DNA from: Yponomeuta sedellus
Taxonomy: Eukaryota; Arthropoda; Insecta; Lepidoptera; Yponomeutidae
Direction of reading: 5' to 3'
DNA length: 64,000 bases
NCBI GenBank assembly: GCA_934045075.1
Contig: OW203730.1
Span: forward strand, 11,088,692-11,152,691
The notes under the pieces: generated by a model
Seen by the model: only the letters and a program-made list of their open reading frames with translations
What the model was told of the DNA's origin: nothing
Databases searched by the model: none
Shown here: positions 36,701 to 51,700 of the stretch, piece by piece
Layout of the letters: each line of letters opens with the position of its first letter
How positions within the stretch are numbered: position 1 is the first letter of the stretch
Translations under genes and position numbers: made by a program

Positions 36701-39700
36701 AAAGTTGTATGAACTAATCTACATGTATAGCGAAGTAAAAGAACTCAAATGCTAAAAAATCCTAAGGTTTGCAAATACTGCGTGTACATCTGTCTGCTAT
36801 GCTACTGGTGTGGCGTCATACTCTACATGGAGTCTTGCTTCGTAAGCAGGTGTTCCGCAAACTCCTGGTTCGGCAAAGTGTTGTCATTGGACTCGAATCC
36901 GAAAGGATATTATATTCACTCGAAGTACGTAAACATCATTAACCCTTTACCGTATAAGGATTAAAGTATCCGACAGTTTTTAAAATTAGGAAGAACATAC
37001 AATAACGTCTCAATTTGGATCAACATGCAGTAAGGCTTACATAATGATGATAGTTAATAAATATTTTCAATATACCAAATGTCAACTACATTAAATGTAG
37101 CATGAAATTTTCATGCTCAATATAACAATGATAGGTGCTTGATTAGCTATGAATGCCATGATTAATTAAGTTAGGTACTTATTTATTTATCGTGTCATTT
37201 TACATTGGTCTTATACAACGTCCAGTGGTATCTTCACTCACACTAGATAGGTGAAAGGACCACTCCGACGCTGTGGTGCCTGGGACATGAGTGAACCATA
37301 GTAAAATGTAAAAATTGGTCAAATATTCATAACACTTAAACCTTATACCTACTTAAGTAAGATCTTTTGTGATACGAAGTGTTTCTTTTAAGTAAAAAAA
37401 ATATGTATCAGTATTTTAACTGTTTTAAATAAAAATATATTACCTATGTAAGTAAATTTTCGTGCACATCCTGCACTGCATGAGGTTCCAGATTTGGAAC
37501 ACAAATAAATACTTACAAACTTATTAATAAAATAATATAATAAGTTATTATATACTTACCCGAGTGCATGGGGTTCTATATTTAGAACGAAGTTATTTCC
37601 TAATAGTACATTACACAACTAGGGTGGTAATACAAAGAAAGGCCGAGATCGTAGAAGTTTGCGGCCCGAGCTGCAAGCGAGGGACGTAAATATGCGATCG
37701 AGAGCTTTCTTTATTACCTCCCGTGTTGTGTACATCTTTTTATGTCTACACTTGGCCAGAAAGCCACTTTATTGCCAGGTGTGGCATAAACTAAGTTATT
37801 GACGACTTCTGTGGCGTAGCGGTAGCGAGTCTGCCTGCCTGCCATGCAAGAGGTCCCGGGGTCGAATCCCGGCTGGGAACAAAAAAAAAACGCCCAGGTC
37901 TTGGATGTTTACATGTTTCTGATGTCGTTGTTTCTGGTTACCACGACACAGGGTATCCTAGTGTGGGGCTTGGATGTAAATGTTATGTTATTTATGCCAC
38001 ACCTGGCAATAAAGTGGCTTTTTGGCCAATTGTAGACATAAAAAGATGTACACAACACGGGAGGTAATAAAGAAAGCTCTCGATCGCATATTTACGTCCC
38101 TCGCTTGCAGCTCGGGCCGCAAACTTCTGCGATCTCGGCCTTTCTTTGTATTACCACCCTAGTTGTGTAATGTACTCGTACTATTATCTATACTTTTAGA
38201 TTTTTATTTGTAATCTTCCTTTGTACGAGTGTTACTCACCATTTAGAAGTATATTTCAAATATTTATATCAACCATTTTAAAAAATCATGTGTTTAAGGG
38301 TTAATGTAGTACAAAGTAGTAATTCACACACTTTATGCTCCCAGAACTGAATATCCTTATGTCACCGCTGTATACTTTGCGACAACGATACTTTTGTCCG
38401 TTGGCTACGGAGACTTCACGCCTGGTGATCAATTCGATATGATCTTGGTGGCATTCCTGAGTCTTTACGGAGTTCTGCTGATCGGTTACTGTGTGGCAGA
38501 CTTCTCTGCTGTCGTCACGCATTGGTCTAGGTCAGCATATTCATTAGAAACAGTACATTTCAGTACAATTAAACAAGCGTCGCTAAATGTACACATAATC
38601 TAACAGCAATTTTATTGTTGCAGGACAAAGACAGCGTTCTTAGAAGTTATAATGACGATAGATAAATTCATGAATGAGAATAACATGCATCCAACTATTA
38701 AGTCTAGAATAATGGCATTCTATGAGCTGCAATGGCAGTATAATTCAGTATGTAGTCAAACAGCTATTGAACGCGTAGGTTTTCTAATGTTACTCCTCGA
38801 CGTAGGTACCTACTTACTCACTTATACATTCTAGGGCGTAGAGATCACTGGAGACAATTGGCTTGAAAGGACTGTCGTGCCCTCGGAATTACGGAAGAAA
38901 GTATTGCATCAAGCACGGTTTAAAGCTTTGACATCCATAAGATTTTTCCAAGTCAAAAACAAGGCGTATATTCACACGATTACTGAAAGTTAGTATCTAT
39001 ATACCGCGAAATCTAAGGGTTTTAGTACAGCGAACTAGGAATATCTAGTTCGGTCGGGGTGCTAACTAGCGCTACCAATGGAATAAAAATCATAACTTTT
39101 ATTATTATACGATTTTATCTAAAAGTGAACATGAGAAGATCTTAATAACTGTGACAACTACTTTTAGAACCTACAGTGTAGAACCTAGGATCAACAATTT
39201 AGGGTTTATATCGATTTCCGCTAAAAAGGACCGTTTTTACCGGAAATTGATTTACAGTCCTAGGATATTAATACTACATTCTAGGCTATATTATGTTCTA
39301 AAAATTGTTATCATATCACAGATATTAAGATATTTGGTGTTTAGTTTTTGAAAAAAACGTATTATAAAACAAGTGATGATTTTTATTTCATCGGTGGCGC
39401 TAGTTAGCGCCCTAACATTTTTAGTGGTGGTAGCAGGGCGGTAGAACAGCGGTTTTCAATCGGGTAGTCGTGGGTTCGAATCTTTGCATGTACCTATATT
39501 TTTTTTTTAGTCAAGTAGGTACTTATGTACATTTTTGAAGCTATAGTACCTAGTAGCTCAGCGCTTGAAATTGCCAATCCACTGTGGGCACTCGTGGTAA
39601 TTAAGCCCATGCACTCTCTCTCAGAAAAGGGCTGTGTCGTGCAGTGAGGCATTCACGTTTACAGGCTACATAAAAAATGTATTGAGGATCATGGCAAGTG

Positions 39701-42700
39701 GCACACCTCGATCTCTGCCTAGGTACCCCTATGGAGGCCACGCCCACGTTTATGCTTATAAAACTGGTTTTTTTACGAAACATCTAACTTTTTCAGTGGC
39801 AAGAGACGTCATCCTACCTCCAGGTGAAATCGTTTACTATGGGGGTACAGTATCTCGAGAACTCTACGTCATTGAGAGCGGCTATTGCCTGATCACATCT
39901 AAATCGCTGCGGCAAAGTAAGAGAGAAAGAATCATAGGGCCTGGGAACCATCTGGGCTTACTTGTCTTGCTATACGGTGTGCCAGCTGTGAGCACAGTGG
40001 TTACATTGACGCATTGCAAGGTCAGTGTCTTAATTGAACTAAGATCTCGACTGTTTTTGCGTGGGCTTTATAGAAATGTATGTACCTATGTACGTTCAAG
40101 AAGGCAATTTAAAATGGATAATTGGTAAGCCCAATTATCCATCCATCTAAGATGAAATAAAATTTATGTTATAATATACGTATCTACTTTTAGGTTAGGG
40201 TTGGGGAACCCTATAAGGGTTCCGTTTAGTAATTGTTTGTTCGGAAACCTGCCCGACGCGATACATAGGTATTTATAGGCATTGCTATCATACTGGATGA
40301 TAGCAATGACTATAAATAGGTATCATCAAACTTGTAAAGTTTCACGAATTGTGACTATAATACCTGCATAAAACTGCATCAAACATCTGCTTCTCACACC
40401 ATCTCCTGACACTGCTTTTTGTACCTATTTAGGTAATTCAGTAGGTATAACAACGCGGACGCACTCTTTCTAATCTAGTATATGTTTTACTTATCGCTGG
40501 AGTCAATAAATAGTATCTACCTAGTTGGACGGCGGTAACATGCTCTGCGAAAGTCATTTCCACCGTCCAAAAATGGACGCACGTGAACATTAATTTGAGT
40601 TATAGGACGCTAGCTTGGTGTTCGGCCTAGAGAATAGCACCAACCCAATTCTTCTCGCGGGTGTCGTAAAAGGCGACTAAGGACACAAACCGGGAGGTGG
40701 GCAGCAGCCCTGCAGTACCTACAATTCCACCGAACTGCGATCCCCAACCCGCATGCCCAGCGTGGCGATTATGGGCATTACCCCCTATGATAGCACAACG
40801 TGGCGCTCTTTAGGGGAAGGCTGTCAATCAGTGGACTATAGTATAGCCTGACGACAACGCTAGCATTTTTTTAGCTGATAACAATTAGCCACTCTGCCTA
40901 TACTTCGGCTTTGAGTTTGTTTCCGGACATGAGAGAGCATGACGGACTGTTGAAACCGGATGAACTCCAAATGATTGAAAATTTGGCGAAGACCGAATAC
41001 GTCGACTCGCAATCTTTCTACAGTCGTTTCGAAGTCAAGAAAGCCAAGATAAAGAATATGCTTCAAGACTTTTTAGAAAGTAGGTACTTACCTACTTTTC
41101 GCACTTACCTACTTTATCTTTTGCCCCAAAGATCTTTGTCTTGCGTGGGTTTTATAGCGGTGGTCCTACCGTCTTTACCGATGATAACAGTTAATAGAAA
41201 TCGTTTATATTTATTTCGAATCTTATTATAGCACCAAATTTTTACTGTTTTGCCTGTCAAACTTTACCCACCTAGCAAAATCACCACTCTTGCTTACCGT
41301 GATTGTGGAAATGATTATATTGGTAAACTTTGTGATTAAAGGCCTGTGCCTAACAGGATGACGTAGGACTAATTAATTAGAGAGATATCTGACGATTCTG
41401 ATACAATGCTATTTTTCCAGATTCGTTCATAAACGTCCTAAAAGAATATAAGTTGAAAAAGATGAAGTACTCGCGAAGCTTCCAGCAATTTAAATACATC
41501 ACCAGTATTGCGCCATATTTGTTGATGCCGTACGCTATTAAACCTGGCGGCATGTTCCTAAAGACGTGGGCGCTGCTTCGCGTCGCAGCCGCCTTTGTTA
41601 TGTGTTTACTAGTACCGGTAAGATACCTAAGAAATAGCCCATGTAATTTTCCCGAAGCTACGACTTTCCCGTAGCACGTAAAATTTTGGAATGCTTTTGA
41701 AAACAGCTAATTATCGAGTCAAATCATGGTTAGTTTCTGAGATTGTGCCAAGAAAATCATGAAACAAAATAATGTGAGGTAATAACTATTATTTTGAGAC
41801 TTCAGTCCCGGAAAAAGCGTCCACGTCCTGTCCAAGCAATTTTTCAAAAAATGGTAGCGGACACCACGATCCACTCACAAATGACACCTCCTCTTTGGAC
41901 GATTCGTCAAATTATAATAAATCCCGCTATAGCCAATCCTGACAGTAAATACTCTTCTACTTCTTATTTTACAGGCAAACATTGCAATGGCCCCGCTATT
42001 CCAAAGTTTCAACATAGCCATAGTGGTTTGTGAGGTGATAGGTTACATCGATATATTCCTCAGACTTCACGTCGCCTATTATGGACCAAAAAATCAACTG
42101 ATTTACCACCCTTATATGACTGCCAAGCATTATTTGAAGGTCTCAGTTCTGAAAACTCCGCTTTTAATTATTTAAAACTGCGCTATTGTATTAGCCTTCT
42201 ATATAATGCGTTATGAATTCTAATGACTTAGTACCTAGTTTTCCGCAGATATCATTTATGTACCTCTTCTATATCTATAAATATCTAAGGAATTTACAAC
42301 ATATGGAGAACTTTGTACAAGTACCTCCCGCATTTGCAATAGCCTACATTTTTCAGGGGGCTTTCATACTGGACTTCCTCTTGTGTTTTCCGTGGTACGC
42401 TCTCCTGAAGTTATTCGTACCACGACACGACGAGGGTCACACGGAAAAGGATCATGCGCTCAACAATCACATGTTCCATTGCGTCATGAGAATGATCAGT
42501 GTACTGCAGATCTACAGGGTGTATTCTGCCTTTTGGGCGGAATCTATGAACGCTTTAAGAAGGGTATGTTGATTCTGTTACTTTGATTTCATCAATATTT
42601 TCCCTTGAGCGACATCTCAGATGACACCATACCGATCGTATCTGGGGTTGGAAGCCACGTTTGGGATAACATCATGAATGTCCGTAACTTCATACATTGA

Positions 42701-45700
42701 TAAAAGCTTTAGCCCTGTAAGCTTCGAAATATTCATGAAAATGACTGTCCTAAGCGGAGTGGAAATTAATTGTCTTTGGAGAAAACTATAGGAAGAGATA
42801 AAACTGGCTTATGATTATTATTTTTTTTCTTTACAGGCTTACCTAATGAGCGTAGTGCAATTTCTCCTCCTAACATTGTTCTTTTTGAATTTCTACACAT
42901 CTATATTGATCACGATGACATGCAGATATGTCAAGGCATCAAATCAGGAAGAGTTTTTGTTAAGAGTGAAAAAATTGTCGCAAAAAGGACCGTTTATGAA
43001 GGCTGTTTATAATCCCGATGGGAACATGATTTGCCAAGCAGGTAAACGACTCCAGTTTTATTGCACATAGGTAACAAAATAACGTGTACCCATAACTCTG
43101 ATGGTTGAATGATCAAAAAAATTTAAGGCTCAAAACCTGGGGTACTGGGGTAGGGGATCCTAGTGGAAAAAGCGAAATTTATTTGGTAAGGGATTGAAAT
43201 TTATTTCGTAAGGGATTTAACAACTCCATCTAGGTAACATCATCTGATATTTTTCCGTTTTTCTTTTAATGGAGCATCTAGGGAAAACTTAAAGATCAAG
43301 TGAACTTATGCCTAAGGATTCCTTGTACTTTTAATTAAGATGGCGTTGAGCCTCTCGAAAGGTTTTTACATCAAATAAATTTTTGAGGTTCCTGGCTAGA
43401 CGCGTCGACTATAGTACAAGAGAACTATGTGTCTGCTGCTAAAGTGTACTTGCTAGCATTGTACTGGACAGCAGCGAGCTTCAGTGGGGCTGGCTTCGGG
43501 GATATCACTGCCCAAGACACCAGCCACATGATACTGTCTACTTGTGTTAATATTCACGGAGCCTTTTTCTTTGGGTATGTGTTGGAGACTTTTTGTTCGA
43601 ATTTTAATATTTCTTCAGAACTATTTGAGCCAAGATGATCAAATTATGTTTTGACCTACCTCACGATATGCTTGACTTCCCGCACCTTTTGATACTCGAG
43701 CTTCTGACACGCCATGTGCAATGAAAGCTGCTCTAGGGTGGTTGGTAATTAGGTCCACCATATAGCGTTACTACCCACATGATGATCACCTCGAAGCCAA
43801 TGCTGTAGCACTCACCTTGTACCAATTTATGCTCCTACACTCAGTTCGGCTGAGGCTCTGTCAACATATTGTAGGTACCTAATGCTATAATTAGAATCAT
43901 GATCATTCTATAACAACGAAACACAACCCTAGACGTACATACATACATACATAACCTTAGACGTTGAGGTACCAATAAATATTAAAGTCATGAAAATGCT
44001 GAGAGTAATAATTCTAGCAAAACTGTTGTCTCAATATTTGAGAAAAGACCAGTCACAGCTATAGTTTCCAATGCATAGGTAACCACAGGCTGGCTACACT
44101 TAAGTAGAAAATCTGCAAAAACTTGGATAAAAATCTCAGTAATTTATATCGTTTCAAGTTACGTTTACGCAAGAATAGCGTCACTAAAAGCAATGGCAGA
44201 TCAGGTAACAACGAAGTTTCAAGAAAATCTGAAGCATCTGGACCTATTCATGAACAGGGAACACGTCCCAATGATCCTGAAGAAGACTACCATAGACTAC
44301 TGGAAGTATCAGTGGAAACGAACCGGCGGTTGGTCGGTATGTTCTAAAAATGTGAAGGCAACTAAAATTTACTAGTGACTACAACAGTTTGAATACTAGA
44401 TTACTAGCCTTAGATTACACAATAGATTACTAGCCTACAGGGAAAGGTTGTGATACAACCAGCGCTTTGATTGGACTACAGAATTATATCAAAAACTGGG
44501 TTCAGTATACGTGTTATACCTCCGTCCGATACGTACTAAGGCCAACTCCCTTGTACCCGATGCAGCATCTTGCCGCCGTACACAGTGATAAACCGATTAA
44601 TGACATGTGAAAGTGTGACACCCTCTCATCACATCAAAACCATTCGAACAAAAACTTAGAGAAGTATAGCTATATCACAGTTTTTTTCTCGTTTGTTGTA
44701 TAGAATCAGGCGTTACTTTGCGGAAATCCATAATAGCATTAAAAAGTTCATTTTCATTTTCATTTTTTTTAAAATTACTTTGCTGAATTCCGCCAAAAAT
44801 ACCACAAGCACCATGCGGTTAGCTAATGCACCGCCCTCCCTCCCACTTTTTCAAGCAGAAGCAAGACACGAACACACCACCACCAACACCGATGCTTGTG
44901 TGAGAAAACACGCGACGCGTTTCGCCTCTAACACGAGGCATCCTCAGGCTCCCAAATGCAAAGACTTGCATCCTCAGGCTCCCAAATGCAAAGACTTGCA
45001 TTTGGGAGCCTGAGGATGCCTCGTGTTAGAGGCGAAACGCGTCGCGTGTTTTCTCACACAAGTATTGGTGTTGGTGGTGGTGTGTTAGTGTCTTGCTTCT
45101 GCTTGAAAAAGTGGGAGGGAGGGCGATGCATTAGCTAACCGCATGGTGCTTGTGGGATTTTTGGCGGAATTCAGCAAAGTAATTTTAACTTTTTAATGCT
45201 TTTTCTCGTTTACTTACGAACTATAATACCATGTATCTATGTATTTTGATAACAAATTTAACGATAATTATTTCACAAATCTTATCGTTAAAAAAATCTC
45301 TTTTTTCTAACACAAGCTGACTGTTATGTTATATATAATAGTGCCCACTTGCATAACAACATTACCTAATTAAACCAAAACTGTACTCGTAAAAGTAACA
45401 CTAGATGCCTATGATATAGATAGGCCCTGGTTTAGACATCTAGAGACCATGTAAGATTTAATTATATAAGAAACACTATTTTTAGATAAATAGAACCTTT
45501 TAGATACGACAGAAGGCTTCTACCCATCACTGTCACCGCTACATATGAAACATAAAAGGGGAGTAGTTAGCCAGATCGATTATATTTCACTGACTGTAAG
45601 ACCAACCACTATTCTTGCAAGCTTCCACCAATCCGGACTTGGCGCCCGTGTTGGAGTATGGCCTACACCTTCCTTAGGGAAGAGACCCGTGCCCCTCAGT

Positions 45701-48700
45701 GGGTTGATAATGATGATGTCACTATCCATGTTGTTTGGTTTATCACGTTTCGAGTCTTTGTTTCTAGTCCTGTACCTACTTGCCAAATAAAGCTCGAACC
45801 TGTATTTTCAGCCACTGAAAAATCTAAGAAGAAATTCCTAAAACGCTCACTAATTATGTACCTTCAAACCTTTTCAGCATCAATCGATACTAGGGAAGCT
45901 GCATGCAAATCTAAACGAAGATGCAGTGTTGTACATGTATGAAAACACGCTGAGAGAAATACCACTCTTCGAAGGCGTCGAGTCGTCATTTTTCAGAGCC
46001 TTTGCGAAGAAACTGGACGAACAGTACTTCCAGAAAGGATACGTCATCATGCGCTCCAACGAAGTTATACAGAGCATGTTTATTATTTATCGAGGAAAGG
46101 TAACTTGAAGATTTCAACAGCATAACTAGCCGTTTCCCGTACTTAATCTGTTTATTTACTGTTAACCGCTGTAAGTCGGTCAAAAGTGCATACAAAAAAA
46201 ATTACTTACAATGAAATGAAAAGGTTTTATTCAAAGTAGCGCAGATACTGCGGCTTAGTGAACGTTACAAGTCAAACTAGTTGTCCAATACTTCAAACTT
46301 AGTCTTTAAAAAGTCCTTAATTAACACAGTTTACACAATTTTAAAAAAACTCATGCATTTTACATGCTGTAATTCCAGACATTATTGTCATCTAAATAAT
46401 CCTTAATATTATAGTAGCCTTTTTGGCACAAAGTGTACTTTACACATTTTTTGCGTGTTACACATTGTCTTTACAATTGTTACCAGCAGATTCTTAGGAA
46501 GACTTTAAATTTGGTTTAAGTAGCACTAAACTACAATTTTAAAATATTTCGCTAAGTCCCCCAGTTCGCCATTTGCATTTTGTAGAAATTCTAAATTACA
46601 TTTTGTAAGAAATAGCAAGTGGACCTTAATGTACAAGAGATCGAGGCTCAGTGTTAAGTACCTGATCTGCGTCCAAAGGTACATTGTGCTTACCTTCGTG
46701 ACATGATTTTGCACGATGTATCTAATTTTATAAGTATTACCGATCAAAGTAGGTATCATCATAATAATCGTTGCATCAGCCACCGTGTCATTAAAGAATT
46801 ATTGATTGTGGGTATGTAAACATTCCATTGCCAAGCAAAAACGTAGTAAAAAAAGATTGAAGGGTAGTTTTAAAAAGAAAGGGAGCTATTCGGTTTCCCT
46901 TTCTTTTTAAAGCTACCCTTTAATTTTCAAAAATTGACTTCACGTCGCACGCTAGCGGCGGGAAGCCATTGCGTTCGCGAATACGTTGCTGATCGGATCT
47001 GCTGAACAAACTTCATAATATTCGTAGGTGGATATCATATCAGACATCAATGAAGTAGAGGCTTGCATGGGACCCGGCGGCATATTTGGGAACATAAGAG
47101 GTGCCGCAAAGTACTTGACCATGTCAAATGTCGTCGCATCGAGAAACATCGACCTCCTACGCATTGATGGGCCTGATTTTTACGCACTTTTGAAGGTGAA
47201 TACCTACACGCTTGAATAAAACAGTCTGTATTGCAGTGCGATTCCATCTACACTGACTATTCGCCTTGTTCATTTCAGAGCTATCCGTCGGTCATGAGGA
47301 AGGTGAAACAATCAATAGATTTTGCAGCGAAGGATTTCGTCATACCAACGGTGTCTTCTGAAAGAAACAGCTTCGAAGTTTGTATACATTTTTATATCGA
47401 TACAGAAGCTTTTATAGTTTAGTTTTTTATAAAGTAAAACAATTGTAAATATTAATTTCCAGGCAAGTAACGCGTACGTAGACGAGGAGGAAGAAGACAG
47501 CGAAACAGAAGCGAACGAATTAGGATTGGGAATAGGGACCAATGTACGTAAAGCAAAAAAAAAACATTCCTTTAATTATCAAAAGAAGCTTGTAATACGA
47601 AACCAAAATATGTACGTGCTTAAAAATTACAGAGTCCAGAGAAGAGCATAGCGGAATCTCATGGATCCAAATCAAATCAATCCGCTGCCAATGCGGACAC
47701 TACGTCCGGAGTTTTGCTCATATTTAAAGTGCATAGGTGAGCATTTACGTACCTACTATTATATGTTAACATTATTTAAGCCACCAGTAAAATCAAACTT
47801 AATTAATCAATCGTTGGATTGGCCTCTTCTCACATGATGAGTAAGACTCTTTGTTTTGCCACACCAATACATTATCCCGTATACCTACTTCATCGGTTTG
47901 TTTAGTTCTGCTCCTTTTTTATTTGAAACGTCTTTCAGTTAGCGTGCTAAAACCGCACCTCGGCGAGGGCTGTATGTCTGTAACTACGTTACAGAGTGTG
48001 CAAATAATATATTTCATTACGAGTGGGGAAAGCCTGTCATTCTAAAGAGTTCCGACAAGTGTCTACCCGAGCTAAGGCGCAGCCGAAGGTGAGGGTTGAC
48101 AGTCGGAACAAGTTGCAATGACGGAACAGTCATTGCAACTTCGGCTGCGGCACGTGTACTGAACAACTATTTTTTTTACTCGTAATACAGTTGCGAAAAA
48201 ATGAAGCAATTTAATGAGGATTTTTTTTGGAAAATGGCGCCAAACCGTAAGAAGAATATAAGCAGCGATTTTTTTTTCTTCACCCATTCTGGGTAAGCAA
48301 AGGGGAAATGGGTAAATGCCCATACAACCAAGTCTTCAGTAGAATTTTGAAAATGAAATTTAACTCATTAAATTTAATTTTCATTTCATATCAATAAAAA
48401 AATTAGTAGCTTCTTTTTACAAATATTTGCATGAATCATAAAAACTTCTAAGATTTGTTGTAGTAAAAACTTCGTGGTTGGTTTTTTTCTTTTTAAAATA
48501 TATTATTTTGACGGTTGGGAAAGAGAACGCACGAGTTCGGAAAAAGTAAAGAAAAAGCTCGAGTATGTAATAGCCCACATCCACGTCTCTGCAATACACC
48601 ACTTTTTGAGCAACTCTATTGAAAAATATATATCGTAGAGTAGAGCAAAGTACCCATTACAATCCTCTTGACTCGTGCCGCTAGATGGCAGTGCGCCAAT

Positions 48701-51700
48701 GAGTAAAAAATTATGATTATAGACGTTCCACGCCGTCTATCCCGAAACAGCCCCACCCTCTTTTTTGTCTATCTAATCAGCCTGTAGACAGAAGCCACTA
48801 TTTGGCAGAGGCCTTTCGCGTTTTACGTAAATTTGTGTGCGCAAGTAAATCTTTTATATACCGCTTATATAAAAAACAACAGAGATCTGGAGTGGTATTT
48901 CTTTTCAGATGGTTTCGCACAAGCATTATTCCGGACTGCAAACTTGTCGCATTTATGGGTAAGTAATATTAATTAGTTTTACCTGGCGCGAAACTATTGC
49001 CTATTTTTGTTTCTGTCCATAAAATAGTCTTGGAATAAAACTTGTTTAATGCTCTACATAAATGAACGAATTAAACAAGGAAAACTCGTTGCAGAATACC
49101 TGATCCTCGTGGTTGCTTACGTGGATTTTATGCTGCTGGTGTACCAAATGGCATTCCTCTCCATAGAACTATTCTTCAACATTTGCGTCGCTACAGACAT
49201 TATATTCTTTTACAAGTTCTTCTTGGACATCCACAGTGGATACATGAACCGCTACGGAGATTACGTTTTAGACCCGAAAAAAGTTAGAAAAATGTTAGTA
49301 TTGCAATTTGTTTACAGTCGAGAAATACACATCTATTATAATCCTCTTAGGTACAAGTACCTCTGTACTTTAAAGTTTATGCGTAAGTAACTATGCAAAA
49401 TAATTAAGTCTGAAACATAGCGATCTCTTTTTTTTATTTAATGGCAACTAAAATCGGTCCTAATTATACCTAGGCGGTGTACGTGACGTTTGACATAACC
49501 AGGTTTTAAAAAAGTAGCACATAATATTGCGTATTGGTCTGCAATAGCCACGAAGGTCAGTGAGTAGGCTTCATAAGCAGGCTGCCATTATTTCAGGTTT
49601 TTCTCAAAGAAGCTTCTACGCCGCAGAGACTTTTTGTCCCTCTTGCCGCTTTGCTATTTCGCCTACGCATTGCCAGTACAAAGAAGCATGCAATCGGTCG
49701 CGTTCGTATACTTGAGATCGCCCCAACTGCTCCGGATCACGCACGTATTCACTCAACGTACGCATCGGAAAATGAGCGTCGGGTCTGCGAATCTCTTCTT
49801 CAAGCTGACGTTAGTATAAATGACCAACGAGGAAATTCGATATGCTGCTTAACACAACAACTCAAAATTATAATCTGACTCATGGCACAAACTAACTAAC
49901 GCAAACATTTCACAGAACTCGCCCTTAAATATGTTTTACCTTTGCTGTAGGTTCTGTAACGACACTTTCTTTATAATAGCTGGCCGGCGTAGTCCAGTCA
50001 AGTTTGAATTATTTGAAAGGAATTCGTTACGTTTTGTTCAGGTGTCAGTGCAGTCGAGGCCTAGCTAGGCCAGGCGATGCACAAAAATAATATTAATATT
50101 TTATTGCTGAATTTATGCGTTTCAATAATTAGAGCTTTACATTTGATGGAGGCACCGGGTATCGAAAGCGACAAAGCAATATCTTTTTAAATTACAGTCA
50201 TTGTATTTTTAGCTTTCATAGAAATATCTTAAGCATTTCAAATATTCCAGAACCATTGGCATCTGGACATCCATTCTTACCCACGTGATCGCCTGTCTCT
50301 TCTTCAAGCTATCGTGCCTCACGCCAGTGCAATGCACATCGCCGAACTGGATGACTCAGCAGCAACTAAACTTGCGCTCAAATTATGCTGAGGTAGGTAA
50401 AATCTAACAACATAATTGAATTACACTAGAAACGAAATATATTTTAAAAATAAACTTCTTTTAAAAACCTAGTTAGACTCGAACCCGCGACCTCTGGCTA
50501 ATCGTAGCAGCGCTCTCCCAACTGAGCCAATGGCGGATTCAGTGACGGCATCAGCGAAATTTCGAACCTCTTTACAAGTGATGCAAATTACTTCAGCCAG
50601 ATGTCGCTGTCTGTAAATAATACAGAGAATATTGTAGAGGTTCGAAATTTCGCTGATGCCGGCACTTGCCCATTCACAGTTGGGAGAGCGCTGGTACGGA
50701 TAGCCAGAGGTCGCGGGTTCGAGTTCTGGCATGGGCGGAATTTTAGCTTCTAAATAGGTTTTAAAGTTGTCCTCAGCACGGGTTAGGGCAACAAAATGAA
50801 TAAAATAAACTTATTGTTTTAAATGAGCAATTCTTACAAATATATACCTCTATAATTAATAATAGTAACTTCCACACAACACAAACATAATAATATTATA
50901 ATCACATAATCTCAGAAACGGCTCCATCTATCTCCATAAAATAAATTTAAGGCGCTTCCGGGGGAAAATAAACTTTAGGTTTAAGTAGATCTCTTTTGTC
51001 ACATCTTATGAGACATATAAGATCGGCACGGTACGATTTATATCATTAGAATGAAATAGTATATTGTTAGCCTAGGGGGGCTAACAACGTACTATGTACT
51101 GTAAGTTAGTCAAGAGATCGAGGGACTACATAAGTATTTCACTCGAAGTAAACAGTTGTGCTTTTCATTACGCATAACACAAGAAAGTATAAACAAAACT
51201 CTAACGGTTTTATTTATAATACCACGATTCCTCAAATCACTTCAAAAATGCTGTTGGAAATGGTCTGTGATGGAAATTAAATACGGAAAAAACGTAACCA
51301 CAGATCGGAATTAGCAGTGATTTCATGTTTATATAAATCAGGTCGTATAGCTCGAAAAAAACAAATGAAGATCGGATTTTTTTATGGATTTTTTTGAACG
51401 GACAATTTTTTTCTGGGCCGGCCATTAAGTCATTATTTTTCGTCATTGAAAATAATTGTATATATTTTGCCAAATTCTATGTTACTTAAAGAAATAATTG
51501 AAACTAAATTATAATCAATATCAACCATGTATATCCCCACTGTATACTCCACCACGGGGGCCAACTCCGAGTTGTAAGACAGTGGCGGGCCTTACTGTAC
51601 TTACGGGCCTCATGGGGCGGCTTGATAACAGAAGTTATCAAGTCGCCCATAAGGCCACTGACACGGCTTAACGACTGCTAACGGCGCCAACGGCTTAACG

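Noticed and set aside
38748..38801. Longer version of channel exon 9 ending at 38,801
   Set aside because: It keeps frame but inserts 18 residues into a conserved C-linker; the GTATGT donor at 38,748 restores the family-like S-G-V sequence. Use as a minor isoform is possible.
40021..40125. Read-through of channel exon 11 to the stop after 40,125
   Set aside because: Splicing at 40,020 to the acceptor at 40,875 is in phase and yields a typical CNBD end (CKLITISHSAYTSALSLFP); read-through gives unrelated sequence.
44819..45138. Two mirror-image open frames encoding nearly the same 60-residue peptide
   Set aside because: They arise because the locus is a palindrome; both lie in an intron and have no recognisable domain.
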